Shown: positions 1 to 5,856, numbered from the stretch's first letter. The stretch is DNA of 5,856 bases from an uncultured Gemmatimonadota bacterium (GCA_946887155.1 CAMPKM010000201.1:1-5856), one strand, 5' to 3'. The notes: a model not told the origin generated them from the sequence alone. A program made the numbers and translations.

Positions 1-703
1 CATCGATATGATCGGCTTCGGTCACGATCTCGGTGGCGATCACCCTGGTTCGCTCTGCGGGGAGGGCTTCGCGCCCATCGGTCATGGCGAACGTCGCCGC
101 CAGCGCCAGTGCGACGGATTCGGGCGTTGTCGGCCTGAATGGATTGACGGACAGTCGGCGCGACTCCATCACCCGCCCGACGATCATCGCCAGCACCGCC
201 GCCACGGTCAGCAGCATAACGACGATCCCCATCGGCACTCCAAGGTCGGAGGCGATCGTCGCACCTTCGCGCGGAACGTCAGCCACTGCGCCGCGCACGG
301 CCGGCCAGACGGCCGGTGTCAGGGCGGTGCCGGCAAAGAGGCCACCCACCGCGGCGAGGCCGTCCCGGCGGCCACTGGCCGCGGCCACGCAGGCGGTGCC
401 GGGACAGAGGGCCGCCAGCGCAAAACCACCGCCGAAGATGACGGCGCCTAACGCTTGCGCCGGAACGTCCGTTGGCGGCATCGCGATACTGGAGGGTTCG
501 ATCCATCCCACCGCGCCGGCCCACACCACACCAAGCATTGCGGTGACGATCGCGCCGAACATGACGCGGACCACGGTGAAGTTCCGGCCCTGAAGCTGGC
601 CGGCGATGACTCGAGGGTCGCCGAGCCCAACGCGCTCGAGAATGGCGCCGAACGCGAGGCCAACCGGGATGGCGGTCACCGCCGGGTGCAGAGAGTCGAG
701 CAT
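1..703 (-). CDS. YeeE/YedE-family sulfur-compound transporter, second component (C-terminus cut by window edge)
   Basis: This is an open frame of at least 234 codons with no stop before the window edge, so the C-terminus is missing. The ATG at 703 is preceded by GAGGGG at good spacing. It overlaps the stop of the upstream YeeE/YedE gene by one base (TGATG), which suggests translational coupling. The protein is very hydrophobic, with likely membrane helices near residues 10-25, 45-66, 85-105, 117-135 and 157-177. The family hallmark is a glycine-rich helix ending in LCPGTAC (Cys100 and Cys105), followed by SGRRDGLAAVGGLFAGT. YeeE/YedE proteins are inner-membrane channels; the studied member takes up thiosulfate and depends on conserved cysteines. 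The substrate here is inferred only from the family and from the neighbouring sulfurtransferase. From about residue 210 the chain turns hydrophilic and ends ...TEADHID, so an extra soluble domain may follow outside the window. Confidence 0.88.
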   Translation of the reverse strand, partial: MLDSLHPAVTAIPVGLAFGAILERVGLGDPRVIAGQLQGRNFTVVRVMFGAIVTAMLGVVWAGAVGWIEPSSIAMPPTDVPAQALGAVIFGGGFALAALCPGTACVAAASGRRDGLAAVGGLFAGTALTPAVWPAVRGAVADVPREGATIASDLGVPMGIVVMLLTVAAVLAMIVGRVMESRRLSVNPFRPTTPESVALALAATFAMTDGREALPAERTRVIATEIVTEADHID

Positions 704-1215
704 CACGTGGACCCCTCGAGCCGGGAGTCTCTGGCGAGCGCGGTGACGATGATTGCCGTGCCGAAGGCGAGCGGGATGAAGGTCCACGCGCCGGTGGACA
801 AGAGCGCCCCGCCCGACAGCGCCAGCCCGCTGGTACATCCCCAGGCCAGGCGCGCGCCGAGTCCCATGAGTGCTCCGCCGGCGATCGCTCTCGAGATGCG
901 GCCGCGCGAGCCGTCGTTGGTCGCGGTGCGCCACCGTCCGGCGAGTCGCGCCGACAGCAGCGCGCCGATAACGACGCCCAGGAGTTCGAGCACGATCCAG
1001 TCGTTCCACGGCTCGAACGTCACGGGCAACCGATCGGCGAGCGAGACCTGCGACTCGATCGCACCCGAAGCGAGCGTCGCGGCCACCGGCCCGGCGGTGG
1101 CGGCAAAGGCGCCCGAGGCTCCGATGCCGCGACCGGCCAGGATGAATGAAGCCAGCAACACGAGACCCAGCGCGATCCCGCCCGTGGTCGCATCGGCGTA
1201 CGGCCGGACCTTCAC
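703..1215 (-). CDS. YeeE/YedE-family sulfur-compound transporter, first component
   Basis: This encodes a small integral membrane protein of 170 aa from the chosen start. An ATG at 1266 would add 17 charged residues that lie entirely inside the upstream gene. I prefer the GTG at 1215, which forms a GTGA overlap with the sulfurtransferase stop and has GGAG five bases upstream. Probable membrane helices lie near residues 13-30, 73-92, 110-130 and 142-162. The motif GLGARLAWGCTSGLALSGGA, with Cys127, matches the conserved Cys-containing segment of YeeE/YedE half-transporters. The next gene carries the matching LCPGTAC segment, so the two probably form one split transporter in the inner membrane, equivalent to single-chain YeeE. 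Its likely role is import of thiosulfate or a related sulfur compound. The family call is firm; the substrate is inferred. Confidence 0.87.
   Translation of the reverse strand: MKVRPYADATTGGIALGLVLLASFILAGRGIGASGAFAATAGPVAATLASGAIESQVSLADRLPVTFEPWNDWIVLELLGVVIGALLSARLAGRWRTATNDGSRGRISRAIAGGALMGLGARLAWGCTSGLALSGGALLSTGAWTFIPLAFGTAIIVTALARDSRLEGST
712..717 (-). promoter_or_regulatory. Ribosome binding site of second YeeE/YedE gene
   Basis: GAGGGG on the minus strand lies eight bases upstream of the ATG at 703, inside the 3' end of the preceding gene. It supports this start and separate initiation of the one-base-overlapping gene. Confidence 0.6.
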
Positions 1216-2111
1216 TTCGACTCCGGCTTCTTCGAGTTCTCGAGCGGAAGCTTGCGCTTCTCCCAATCGTCCATCGAGCCGTCGTACAGCCGGACCGGAT
1301 GGCCTAACAAGCGTGCTGCGAACACGACGACGGTTGCCTGCTGTCCGATGTGGCAGTACGCTGCCACCGTATCCCCGGGCTGTACGCCGGCCGCGGCAAA
1401 TCGGCGGCGGAGCTCGTCAACCGGAAAAAACTGCAGCGAGTCATCGCTCAGGGAGTTGAACGGAATGTTCTGCGCGCCGGCGATGTGACCGGGTTCGAGT
1501 TTGCGTCCCTGCATCTCCATGGAAGGCCCGTCGTAGAACATCGGGGCACGGGCATCGATCAAGCGCACCCTCGGCGACGCGGCATTCGCCTGCATCCAGC
1601 GATGGTCGACGATCAACGAGTGGTCCATCGACGCATTCAGCCTGCCGGGCGCCGGCGCAGACGGTTCGGCCGTCGTGAGCGAAAGGCCCGCGCGTTTCCA
1701 GGCCCTCGTGCCGCCATCGAGCATGCGCGTCTGTGCGCCCAACCCCGCGGCTTGAAGCGTCAGGACGAGCCGCGTCCCGATGGACACCCAGTTCGCTCCG
1801 AAAGCGACCACAATCCGGCTGTTGTCGCTGACGCCGAGCGCCTCCAGAGTGCGACGCAAGGTGGAATCGTCAGGCAGCTCGAGGGCGAGCGGATGTGACT
1901 GCGGCGTCGAGACCGACATCAGGTCCACGAAACGTGCGCCGGCGATGTGTCCGGCGGCGTAATCCTCCTTCGGTCCTATATGGAGAAGGACGAGCCGGGG
2001 ATCGCGCAGTTCACTGTTGAGCTGCGACGGCGTGACCAGCAGTTGCGGCCCACCCTGCGCGAACGCTGGTGGCGAGAAGAGAAGAAGAAGTGCGAGAAAG
2101 GCGCGAGGCAT
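1212..2111 (-). CDS. Periplasmic tandem-rhodanese sulfurtransferase
   Basis: This 299-aa protein has two rhodanese domains, the usual size for SseA/thiosulfate sulfurtransferase-like enzymes. Residues 1-18 form a clear signal peptide with a hydrophobic leucine core and an AFA cleavage site, so it is probably secreted to the periplasm. Domain 1 (about 25-145) has the rhodanese signature GHIAGARFVDL, but its active-loop position reads AFGANWVS with no cysteine, so it is catalytically silent. Domain 2 (about 165-290) has LIDAR, GHIAGAQNIPF and the active loop CHIGQQA. Cys253 is the only cysteine in the protein and should carry the persulfide. Family members move sulfane sulfur from donors such as thiosulfate or mercaptopyruvate to an acceptor; the donor here cannot be told from the loop. 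The gene lies directly upstream of, and overlaps, the YeeE/YedE pair, which suggests it processes or hands over sulfur for transport. The ATG at 2111 has no strong Shine-Dalgarno sequence but gives an intact signal peptide. Confidence 0.92.
   Translation of the reverse strand: MPRAFLALLLLFSPPAFAQGGPQLLVTPSQLNSELRDPRLVLLHIGPKEDYAAGHIAGARFVDLMSVSTPQSHPLALELPDDSTLRRTLEALGVSDNSRIVVAFGANWVSIGTRLVLTLQAAGLGAQTRMLDGGTRAWKRAGLSLTTAEPSAPAPGRLNASMDHSLIVDHRWMQANAASPRVRLIDARAPMFYDGPSMEMQGRKLEPGHIAGAQNIPFNSLSDDSLQFFPVDELRRRFAAAGVQPGDTVAAYCHIGQQATVVVFAARLLGHPVRLYDGSMDDWEKRKLPLENSKKPESK
1221..1224 (-). promoter_or_regulatory. Ribosome binding site deciding the GTG start of first YeeE/YedE gene
   Basis: GGAG on the minus strand lies five bases before the GTG at 1215. 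With the GTGA stop/start overlap it favours this short form over the ATG at 1266, which would overlap the upstream gene by 55 bases. Confidence 0.5.
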
Positions 2112-2200
2112 GGGATCGAGGTTGAGGTGTGCATGGAACCTCGTCCCGCGCGACCGATGTGTGGTGACCCCTTCGTGCGCAACTTGTCAGGGAGATGTGA

Positions 2201-2220
2201 GTGGAAGCGCAAAGCGCCAC
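2201..2220 (-). other. Small hairpin between response regulator and sulfurtransferase genes
   Basis: The 113-nt gap at 2112-2224 holds an imperfect stem just after the regulator stop. GTGG pairs with CCAC, then after a bulge CGC pairs with GCG around an AAA/TTT loop. No T-run follows on the minus strand, so it is not a convincing intrinsic terminator. It could attenuate read-through or stabilise the upstream mRNA. I see no convincing promoter in the gap. Confidence 0.2.
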
Positions 2221-2224
2221 CGTC

Positions 2225-2911
2225 TCATTTCTCGAAACGATACCCGACCTTGAAGACCGTAACGATATGGCGCGGGTTCGCGGGATCATTCTCCAGGCGC
2301 CGCCGCAGTTCGGCGATGTGCGAATCGACGGTGCGCGACAGGACGAGGGGGCCGTAACCCCAGACCTCGCGCAGGAGCTCCATGCGCGATGCGACCTTTC
2401 CCTCGCGCCGGATCAGCGACAGCAAAAGGTCGAATGCCTTCGGCGACAATTGCACATGGTCACCACCGCGGATGACTGTACGCGCCGGCGGATCGACCAG
2501 GATGTCCCCGAAGGCGATGGCTCCTGGTTTACCATCGGCGGGTGCGCGACTTCCCCGGCGCAGCAACGCGTGGACTCGCTCCAGCAGTTCGACCAGGCTG
2601 AATGGCTTGGTGACATACTGGTCGGCATCGAGCCGGAACCCGCGGATCTTGTCCTGCTCCTCGCCGCGCGCCGAGAGAATGAGGACCGGAACGTCGCGTC
2701 CGTCGCCCCGAATCCCGCGAAGTATCTCGAAGCCGTCCATGCCGGGGAGCATGAGGTCGAGAATGACCAGGTCCGGTTGCCATGACCGCACGGTTGGCAG
2801 TGCCTCGCGGCCATCCTCGACCGTACGGACTTCGAGTCCCTCATGCCGCAGGTTGTGCGCGAGCAGTGCAGCCAGGTCGCGTTGGTCCTCGACCACCAGC
2901 ACCCGCTTCAC
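2225..2911 (-). CDS. OmpR/PhoB-family DNA-binding response regulator
   Basis: This is a cytoplasmic transcription factor of 228 aa, full length for the family. The receiver domain (1-118) shows the acidic pair Glu8-Asp9, the phosphoacceptor Asp52 in VILDLMLPGMDG, the switch Ser80 and the conserved Lys102 in TKPF. A short linker leads to a winged-helix DNA-binding domain (about 132-228) with LSPKAFDLLLSL, the recognition segment SRTVDSHIAELRRRLE and the terminal VGYRF. The start is GTG at 2911, inside a GTGA overlap with the upstream histidine kinase stop, so the two are co-translated and are almost certainly cognate partners. The kinase His352 is predicted to phosphorylate Asp52. The target genes are not known. 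The sulfurtransferase and YeeE/YedE genes 113 nt downstream, on the same strand, are the simplest candidates, but I could not define a binding repeat for it. Confidence 0.95.
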   Translation of the reverse strand: MKRVLVVEDQRDLAALLAHNLRHEGLEVRTVEDGREALPTVRSWQPDLVILDLMLPGMDGFEILRGIRGDGRDVPVLILSARGEEQDKIRGFRLDADQYVTKPFSLVELLERVHALLRRGSRAPADGKPGAIAFGDILVDPPARTVIRGGDHVQLSPKAFDLLLSLIRREGKVASRMELLREVWGYGPLVLSRTVDSHIAELRRRLENDPANPRHIVTVFKVGYRFEK

Positions 2912-4620
2912 GAATCCGCGCCCATGTCGTCAGGCAGTTCCACGACGAAGCGCGCGCCACCGGACGGCGCCGCCTCGACCCACGTTCGCCCTCCATGTTC
3001 CTCGGCGATCTCGCGCACGATCGTCAGGCCGATGCCGCTGCCGCCGGCCGCTCGCGATCGGGCAACTCCACCGCGCTCGAACGGCTTCCAGATGCGCTCC
3101 CGTTCGGCTGGCGGCACTCCGGGCCCGTTGTCATCGACGATGAGGCGGGCTCCCGAACCACGCAGCGCCGTCACCTCGACGCGGACCACCGTGCCGTCGC
3201 CACCGTACTTCATCGCATTGTCGAACAGGTTCAGCAGGACCTGGCGAAGCGCGCCACGCTGCAACTGCACGCGCGCCGAGCTGGCACCTTCGAGCGAGAT
3301 CGTCATGCCATGCGGCGCCGCGAGCGGCGCAAACTCCTCGATGACCGCTTTCGCTTCCTGTGCGGCGTCGACCGTCACTCGAGGCAGGTCGTCCGGGCGC
3401 GCGCCGCGCGTAAAGCGCAACACGCCCTCGACGAGATGCTGGAGGCGGAGCGCCTCGCGATCGGCCACCCTGAGCGCCGACTCGCGCGTTTCCGGATCAT
3501 CACCGCGTCCGAGCTTCAGCGTGTCGAGGACGAGGCGGATCTGCGACAACGGAGTCCGCAATTCATGCGAGACGTTGGCAACGAAGCCGGCCCGTTCCGA
3601 CGCGAATCGTACCTCGCGGCGCAGTTGCACCGCGGCGAGCGTCGTCAGGCCGATCGCAAGCACAAGGATCACCAGCAGAATGGGAATTCGTGACTCGGGT
3701 ACGCCGCCGATGAGAATGGTTTCCGCCATCTCTGGCCGGATTCCGGCGCGGATCTTCAAGCTCGAATAACTCGGCGGCAGGTCGATGGAGCCGCTGACAT
3801 CGAAGCGCGACGCACTCGTCGTGCGAAAGAGCGGCGTACCCACCCCGTCGCTCACCTGCACGTCGAGCACGTCCGAGTTCGCGCGCCCCGCGACGACCGA
3901 GGCCGGCAGCAGGTCGCTGGCTGACAGCACGGACGTGAAGATCGAATCGAGGCTCGCCGTGGGGTACTCGAATGCGTAGACAATGGTGTCCCCCCACTGG
4001 GTGGGCATCGTGCGCGCGCCAAGGAACCGGAGCACGTCTCCGCGCCGCTCGATGATTACGTGGTAACCCCAGTCGGTACGCGGGCCGCGCGCGACGTTGG
4101 TGAGGAGCGCATGGAGCCATTGGTTCTCGTCGGGTGCGATCCGGAAGGTCGGCACCGGCACCGATCGCGTGTCGTTAGGGTCGGCGAGCCAGCCGGGCAC
4201 CGACGGGCCAGCCAGGTTCACCCCTACCGACAGCGTGTCGCTCCCCAGCGTAAAGGCGTAGTAGCGGAGCGGCATGGGGCCGTTGAGCGGCCGGTGACAG
4301 TTGCACGCTTCATTGGTGGGTATGAAGTGCCCCATGTCGCGCGCGTCGGGAATGCGCGGGTTCGTGTGCAGGCCGTCGCCATGGTTCACCGCCCCGAGGA
4401 GCTCGTCGACGGATTCGCGAATGTGCGCGGTCAGGTGCTGGCCATAACTCCACGCGGCGAAGGTGGAGTAGTCCCTCAAGGCCCGTTCGACCACGGTCCA
4501 GTTCGATCGCTGCAGTCGATACGACTGGACGAGGATGATGAGGACGCACGCGAGTCCGCCCACGAGCAGGATCTGCAGCCAGAGGGTGGCGGGTCGGGAG
4601 CGTCGCGAAGTCGTGGACAT
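2908..4620 (-). CDS. Membrane sensor histidine kinase with cysteine-containing extracytoplasmic domain
   Basis: This 570-aa kinase has a short basic N-terminus, a membrane helix near 13-33, a large extracytoplasmic sensor region (about 35-310), a second helix near 312-332, and a cytoplasmic kinase core. The phosphoacceptor is His352 in VSHELRTPLSQ. The ATPase domain has the N-box LLNLFDNAMKYG (Asn464, Asn468), the G1 box DDNGPG (496-501), the F-box WKPF and the G2 box GGSGIGL (526-532), so it should be active. No HAMP or PAS domain is obvious. The sensor region matches no domain I recognise. It carries EACNCHRPLNGP with Cys106, Cys108 and His109, close to His98, which is a possible thiol, metal or heme site. 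The only other cysteine is Cys25 in the first helix. The stop overlaps the regulator start. The ATG at 4620 has only a weak ribosome binding site. The 104-nt stretch from its start to the putative promoter holds nothing else I recognise. Confidence 0.94.
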   Translation of the reverse strand: MSTTSRRSRPATLWLQILLVGGLACVLIILVQSYRLQRSNWTVVERALRDYSTFAAWSYGQHLTAHIRESVDELLGAVNHGDGLHTNPRIPDARDMGHFIPTNEACNCHRPLNGPMPLRYYAFTLGSDTLSVGVNLAGPSVPGWLADPNDTRSVPVPTFRIAPDENQWLHALLTNVARGPRTDWGYHVIIERRGDVLRFLGARTMPTQWGDTIVYAFEYPTASLDSIFTSVLSASDLLPASVVAGRANSDVLDVQVSDGVGTPLFRTTSASRFDVSGSIDLPPSYSSLKIRAGIRPEMAETILIGGVPESRIPILLVILVLAIGLTTLAAVQLRREVRFASERAGFVANVSHELRTPLSQIRLVLDTLKLGRGDDPETRESALRVADREALRLQHLVEGVLRFTRGARPDDLPRVTVDAAQEAKAVIEEFAPLAAPHGMTISLEGASSARVQLQRGALRQVLLNLFDNAMKYGGDGTVVRVEVTALRGSGARLIVDDNGPGVPPAERERIWKPFERGGVARSRAAGGSGIGLTIVREIAEEHGGRTWVEAAPSGGARFVVELPDDMGADS

Positions 4621-4724
4621 CTATATGGAAGAAAGCTGTCGGGACGAGGGCGAACGAGGCACAGACAGTTGTGAAGAAGCCGTGAAATCCACGTCGCGTC
4701 GTCCCGTCGGCGAGTGTTAACCCA

Positions 4725-4753
4725 TTGACATGATGCCAGTGCATTGGCATACT
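4725..4753 (+). promoter_or_regulatory. Sigma-70-type promoter of the BlaI/M56 operon
   Basis: A perfect -35 box TTGACA (4725-4730), a 17-nt spacer and a -10 box CATACT (4748-4753) put the transcription start near 4760, giving a leader of about 30 nt before the repressor ATG. The spacer contains one operator palindrome and the start region contains the second, as expected for a promoter shut by its own repressor. Confidence 0.7.
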
Positions 4754-4758
4754 GCCAA
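4730..4758 (-). promoter_or_regulatory. Possible divergent promoter of the histidine kinase operon
   Basis: On the minus strand, TTGGCA (4758-4753) is followed after exactly 17 nt by CATCAT (4735-4730). These match five and four of six consensus bases respectively. Transcription would begin near 4723 and give a leader of about 100 nt before the kinase ATG. It overlaps the plus-strand promoter face to face. Its -35 box is also an operator half-site, so part of the match could reflect the operator sequence rather than a real promoter. Confidence 0.3.
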
Positions 4759-4768
4759 CCAATTGGCA
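4733..4768. promoter_or_regulatory. Tandem inverted-repeat operator, probable BlaI-family binding site
   Basis: Two inverted repeats lie side by side: ATGCCA-N6-TGGCAT (4733-4750) and TGCCA-N6-TGGCA (4753-4768). Their centres are 19 bp apart. The two inner arms also form TTGGCA-TAC-TGCCAA (4744-4758). All four half-sites are perfect TGCCA/TGGCA. They cover the spacer, -10 box and predicted start of the plus-strand promoter, so a dimer on each site would block transcription. BlaI/MecI regulators usually repress their own gene from such palindromes. The assignment to this protein is inferred from position; the better-known MecI/BlaI operators use a TACA/TGTA core. Confidence 0.65.
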
Positions 4769-4782
4769 CACTTCGGCTGTCA

Positions 4783-4787
4783 GAGGG
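4783..4787 (+). promoter_or_regulatory. Ribosome binding site of the BlaI-family repressor gene
   Basis: GAGGG ends three bases before the ATG at 4791. The spacing is short, but it is the only purine-rich element in the leader and fits this start. Confidence 0.45.
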
Positions 4788-4790
4788 ACA

Positions 4791-5186
4791 ATGGCAAATC
4801 CACTGGGTGACCTCGGGCGCCGGGAACGGCAGATCATGGATGTCCTCTTCCAGCTCGGACAGGCGACGGCCGAGCAGGTGAGGGAAGCGTTGCCGGATCC
4901 GCCGACGAACAGCGCGGTGCGCGGCATGCTGCGGCTGCTCGAGGAGAAGGGCTTCGTGACACACGACTGGGATGGTCCCCGTCATGCGTACCGTCCTACC
5001 GCGGATACCGCGCAGGTGCAGAAGCATGCCGCCCGGCATCTGCTTCAGACCTTCTTCAACAACTCGATGGAATCGGCGGTGGCCGCGATGCTCGGCGTCG
5101 CCGATCGCCCACTCACGGCGGAAGAACTGGACCGACTCTCGCGTCTCATCGAACAGGCGCGGCGCAGGAAGGGAGGCTCGAAATGA
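4791..5186 (+). CDS. BlaI/MecI/CopY-family transcriptional repressor
   Basis: This small cytoplasmic repressor of 131 aa is typical of the family (about 120-140 aa). The winged-helix domain occupies roughly residues 6-70. It opens with LGRRERQIMDVLFQLGQATA and continues with the recognition-helix region PTNSAVRGMLRLLEEKG, then the wing HAYRPT. The C-terminal part (about 75-125, including LLQTFFNN and PLTAEELDRLSRLIEQ) is the helical dimerisation region. Known members repress beta-lactamase or other stress genes and are inactivated when a partner M56 membrane protease responds to a signal. Here the partner is the next gene, which overlaps by four bases. The signal need not be a beta-lactam, as such pairs are widespread in environmental bacteria with unknown targets. 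The tandem palindrome just upstream is its likely operator. Confidence 0.93.
   Translation: MANPLGDLGRRERQIMDVLFQLGQATAEQVREALPDPPTNSAVRGMLRLLEEKGFVTHDWDGPRHAYRPTADTAQVQKHAARHLLQTFFNNSMESAVAAMLGVADRPLTAEELDRLSRLIEQARRRKGGSK
5171..5176 (+). promoter_or_regulatory. Ribosome binding site of the M56 peptidase gene
   Basis: GGGAGG lies six bases before the ATG at 5183, inside the end of the repressor gene. This strong Shine-Dalgarno sequence fixes the start within the ATGA overlap. Confidence 0.65.
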
Positions 5187-5856
5187 GCGTTGAGACCGCT
5201 GTCGAACTTGGCGTTCGCGTCAGCCTGGTCTTTCTGGCCGGCGTTGCGATCACCGCGATGCTCACTCGTCAGGCAGCATCGCTACGGCACCTCGTCTGGT
5301 CGGCGTCGCTGAGTGGTTCGCTGGCACTGGCGGTGCTGGTTCCGTGGGCGCCTCGCATGAAGGTACCTGTTCCCGGCTGGAGTCTCGTCAGGCATGGTCC
5401 CACGCCGGATGAATTGCCGGCGGCTTCCAAAAGTGCACTGCCTGTTGCTGGGCGCGCCGCGGAGCCGACCATCACTGAGCGCACCCGCGAGGCGTCGACG
5501 AGGATTCTCGAAGCGACCAGCGCTCGTCGCACCCCGCTCTGGCTATTGCTCTGGATGGCGGGTGGCGCGGTGGTCGTTGCCTGGGGTGTCGCTGGCCGCA
5601 TCGGGTTGGCGCGCATCGCGCGTCGCGCGTTTCCAGTGCGTGAAGGATCGTGGCGTACGATGGTGGATGCGACGGCGGCCGTGATGCACGTCGAGCGCCC
5701 GATCCGGATTTTCGTGAGTGATCGTGTTGGCGCGCCCGTTACCTGGGGCGTGCGGCGGCCGATCGTTGTGCTACCGGCGACGTCCGACGCCTGGCCCGAC
5801 GCCGTTCGGCGGTCGGTCGTGGCCCACGAAGTAGCGCACATCGCGCGTAATGACTA
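5183..5856 (+). CDS. BlaR1-like M56-family membrane metallopeptidase (C-terminus cut by window edge)
   Basis: The first 224 residues are present and the frame is open to the window end. The ATG overlaps the repressor stop (ATGA). Membrane helices are likely near residues 8-26, 32-54 and 118-138. A polar, charged stretch (about 60-116) links the second and third. The segment IRIFVSD...GAPVTWGVRRPIVVLP, followed by HEVAHIARND, is the classic M56 peptidase signature. His215 and His219 should bind zinc, with Glu216 as the catalytic base. In BlaR1/MecR1 a sensor signal activates this cytoplasmic protease domain, leading to loss of the BlaI-type repressor. The tight pairing with the repressor gene fits that role. 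Any C-terminal sensor or extra domain lies outside the window, so it cannot be said whether this is a penicillin-binding-type sensor. The missing part should also include the third zinc ligand. Confidence 0.92.
   Translation, partial: MSVETAVELGVRVSLVFLAGVAITAMLTRQAASLRHLVWSASLSGSLALAVLVPWAPRMKVPVPGWSLVRHGPTPDELPAASKSALPVAGRAAEPTITERTREASTRILEATSARRTPLWLLLWMAGGAVVVAWGVAGRIGLARIARRAFPVREGSWRTMVDATAAVMHVERPIRIFVSDRVGAPVTWGVRRPIVVLPATSDAWPDAVRRSVVAHEVAHIARND

Noticed and set aside
1216..1266. ATG at 1266 as the start of the first YeeE/YedE gene
   Set aside because: It would overlap the sulfurtransferase by 55 nt and add a charged leader not expected for this membrane family. The GTG at 1215 has a GTGA overlap and GGAG at proper spacing.
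455..1459. Long plus-strand open frame (334 codons) opposite the YeeE/YedE and sulfurtransferase genes
   Set aside because: Its translation is low-complexity, rich in Arg, Ser, Pro and Ala, with no recognisable domain. It is antisense to three well-supported genes, as expected from high GC content.
2201..2220. Hairpin as a rho-independent terminator after the response regulator
   Set aside because: The stem is short and bulged and no T-run follows on the transcribed strand.
2782..3769. Two plus-strand open frames of about 300 codons opposite the histidine kinase
   Set aside because: Both are Arg-rich frames antisense to a kinase with all its catalytic motifs. Neither shows a family motif or ribosome binding site.
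4290..4310. Standard c-type heme site in the kinase sensor domain
   Set aside because: The motif is CNCH, with one residue between the cysteines instead of two, so it does not meet the CXXCH rule. It is kept only as a possible non-standard ligand site.
5269..5841. Minus-strand open frame opposite the M56 peptidase
   Set aside because: It is an antisense shadow with compositionally biased translation. The plus frame has the HEVAH motif, a strong ribosome binding site and overlap with the repressor gene.

Overview
This is a GC-rich bacterial window with two divergent gene blocks that meet at a 170-bp intergenic region (4621-4790). No RNA gene, insertion sequence or CRISPR array is visible. The gene types suggest a Gemmatimonadota-like or similar environmental Gram-negative bacterium: a BlaI/M56 pair, a periplasmic sulfurtransferase with a CHIGQQA loop, and split YeeE/YedE proteins. 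The phylum is an inference, because no marker gene is present.

Left block, minus strand, read from 4620 down to the window edge. It encodes a membrane sensor histidine kinase (570 aa), an OmpR/PhoB-type response regulator (GTG start, 4-nt overlap with the kinase), a secreted tandem-rhodanese sulfurtransferase (after a 113-nt gap), and two consecutive YeeE/YedE-family membrane proteins. The second YeeE/YedE protein runs off the window at position 1. The last three genes are tightly coupled (GTGA and TGATG overlaps). They look like a sulfur-compound handling and uptake module, in which a periplasmic persulfide-carrying enzyme works beside a two-part transporter. The kinase and regulator upstream may control it. 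The kinase's extracytoplasmic domain has a compact CNCH motif that could sense a thiol, metal or heme.

Right block, plus strand, read from 4791 to the window end. It encodes a BlaI/MecI-family repressor followed, with an ATGA overlap, by a BlaR1-like M56 membrane metallopeptidase. The peptidase is cut by the window end just after its HEVAH zinc motif.

The intergenic region is the most interesting non-coding part. It holds a near-consensus sigma-70 promoter for the BlaI/M56 genes (TTGACA, 17 nt, CATACT). A plausible oppositely directed promoter (TTGGCA, 17 nt, CATCAT) faces the kinase operon. Two tandem perfect inverted repeats, TGCCA-N6-TGGCA, lie across both. This layout predicts BlaI autoregulation, and possibly co-control of the divergent sulfur/two-component operon. 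Every gene appears intact apart from the two cut by the window edges.
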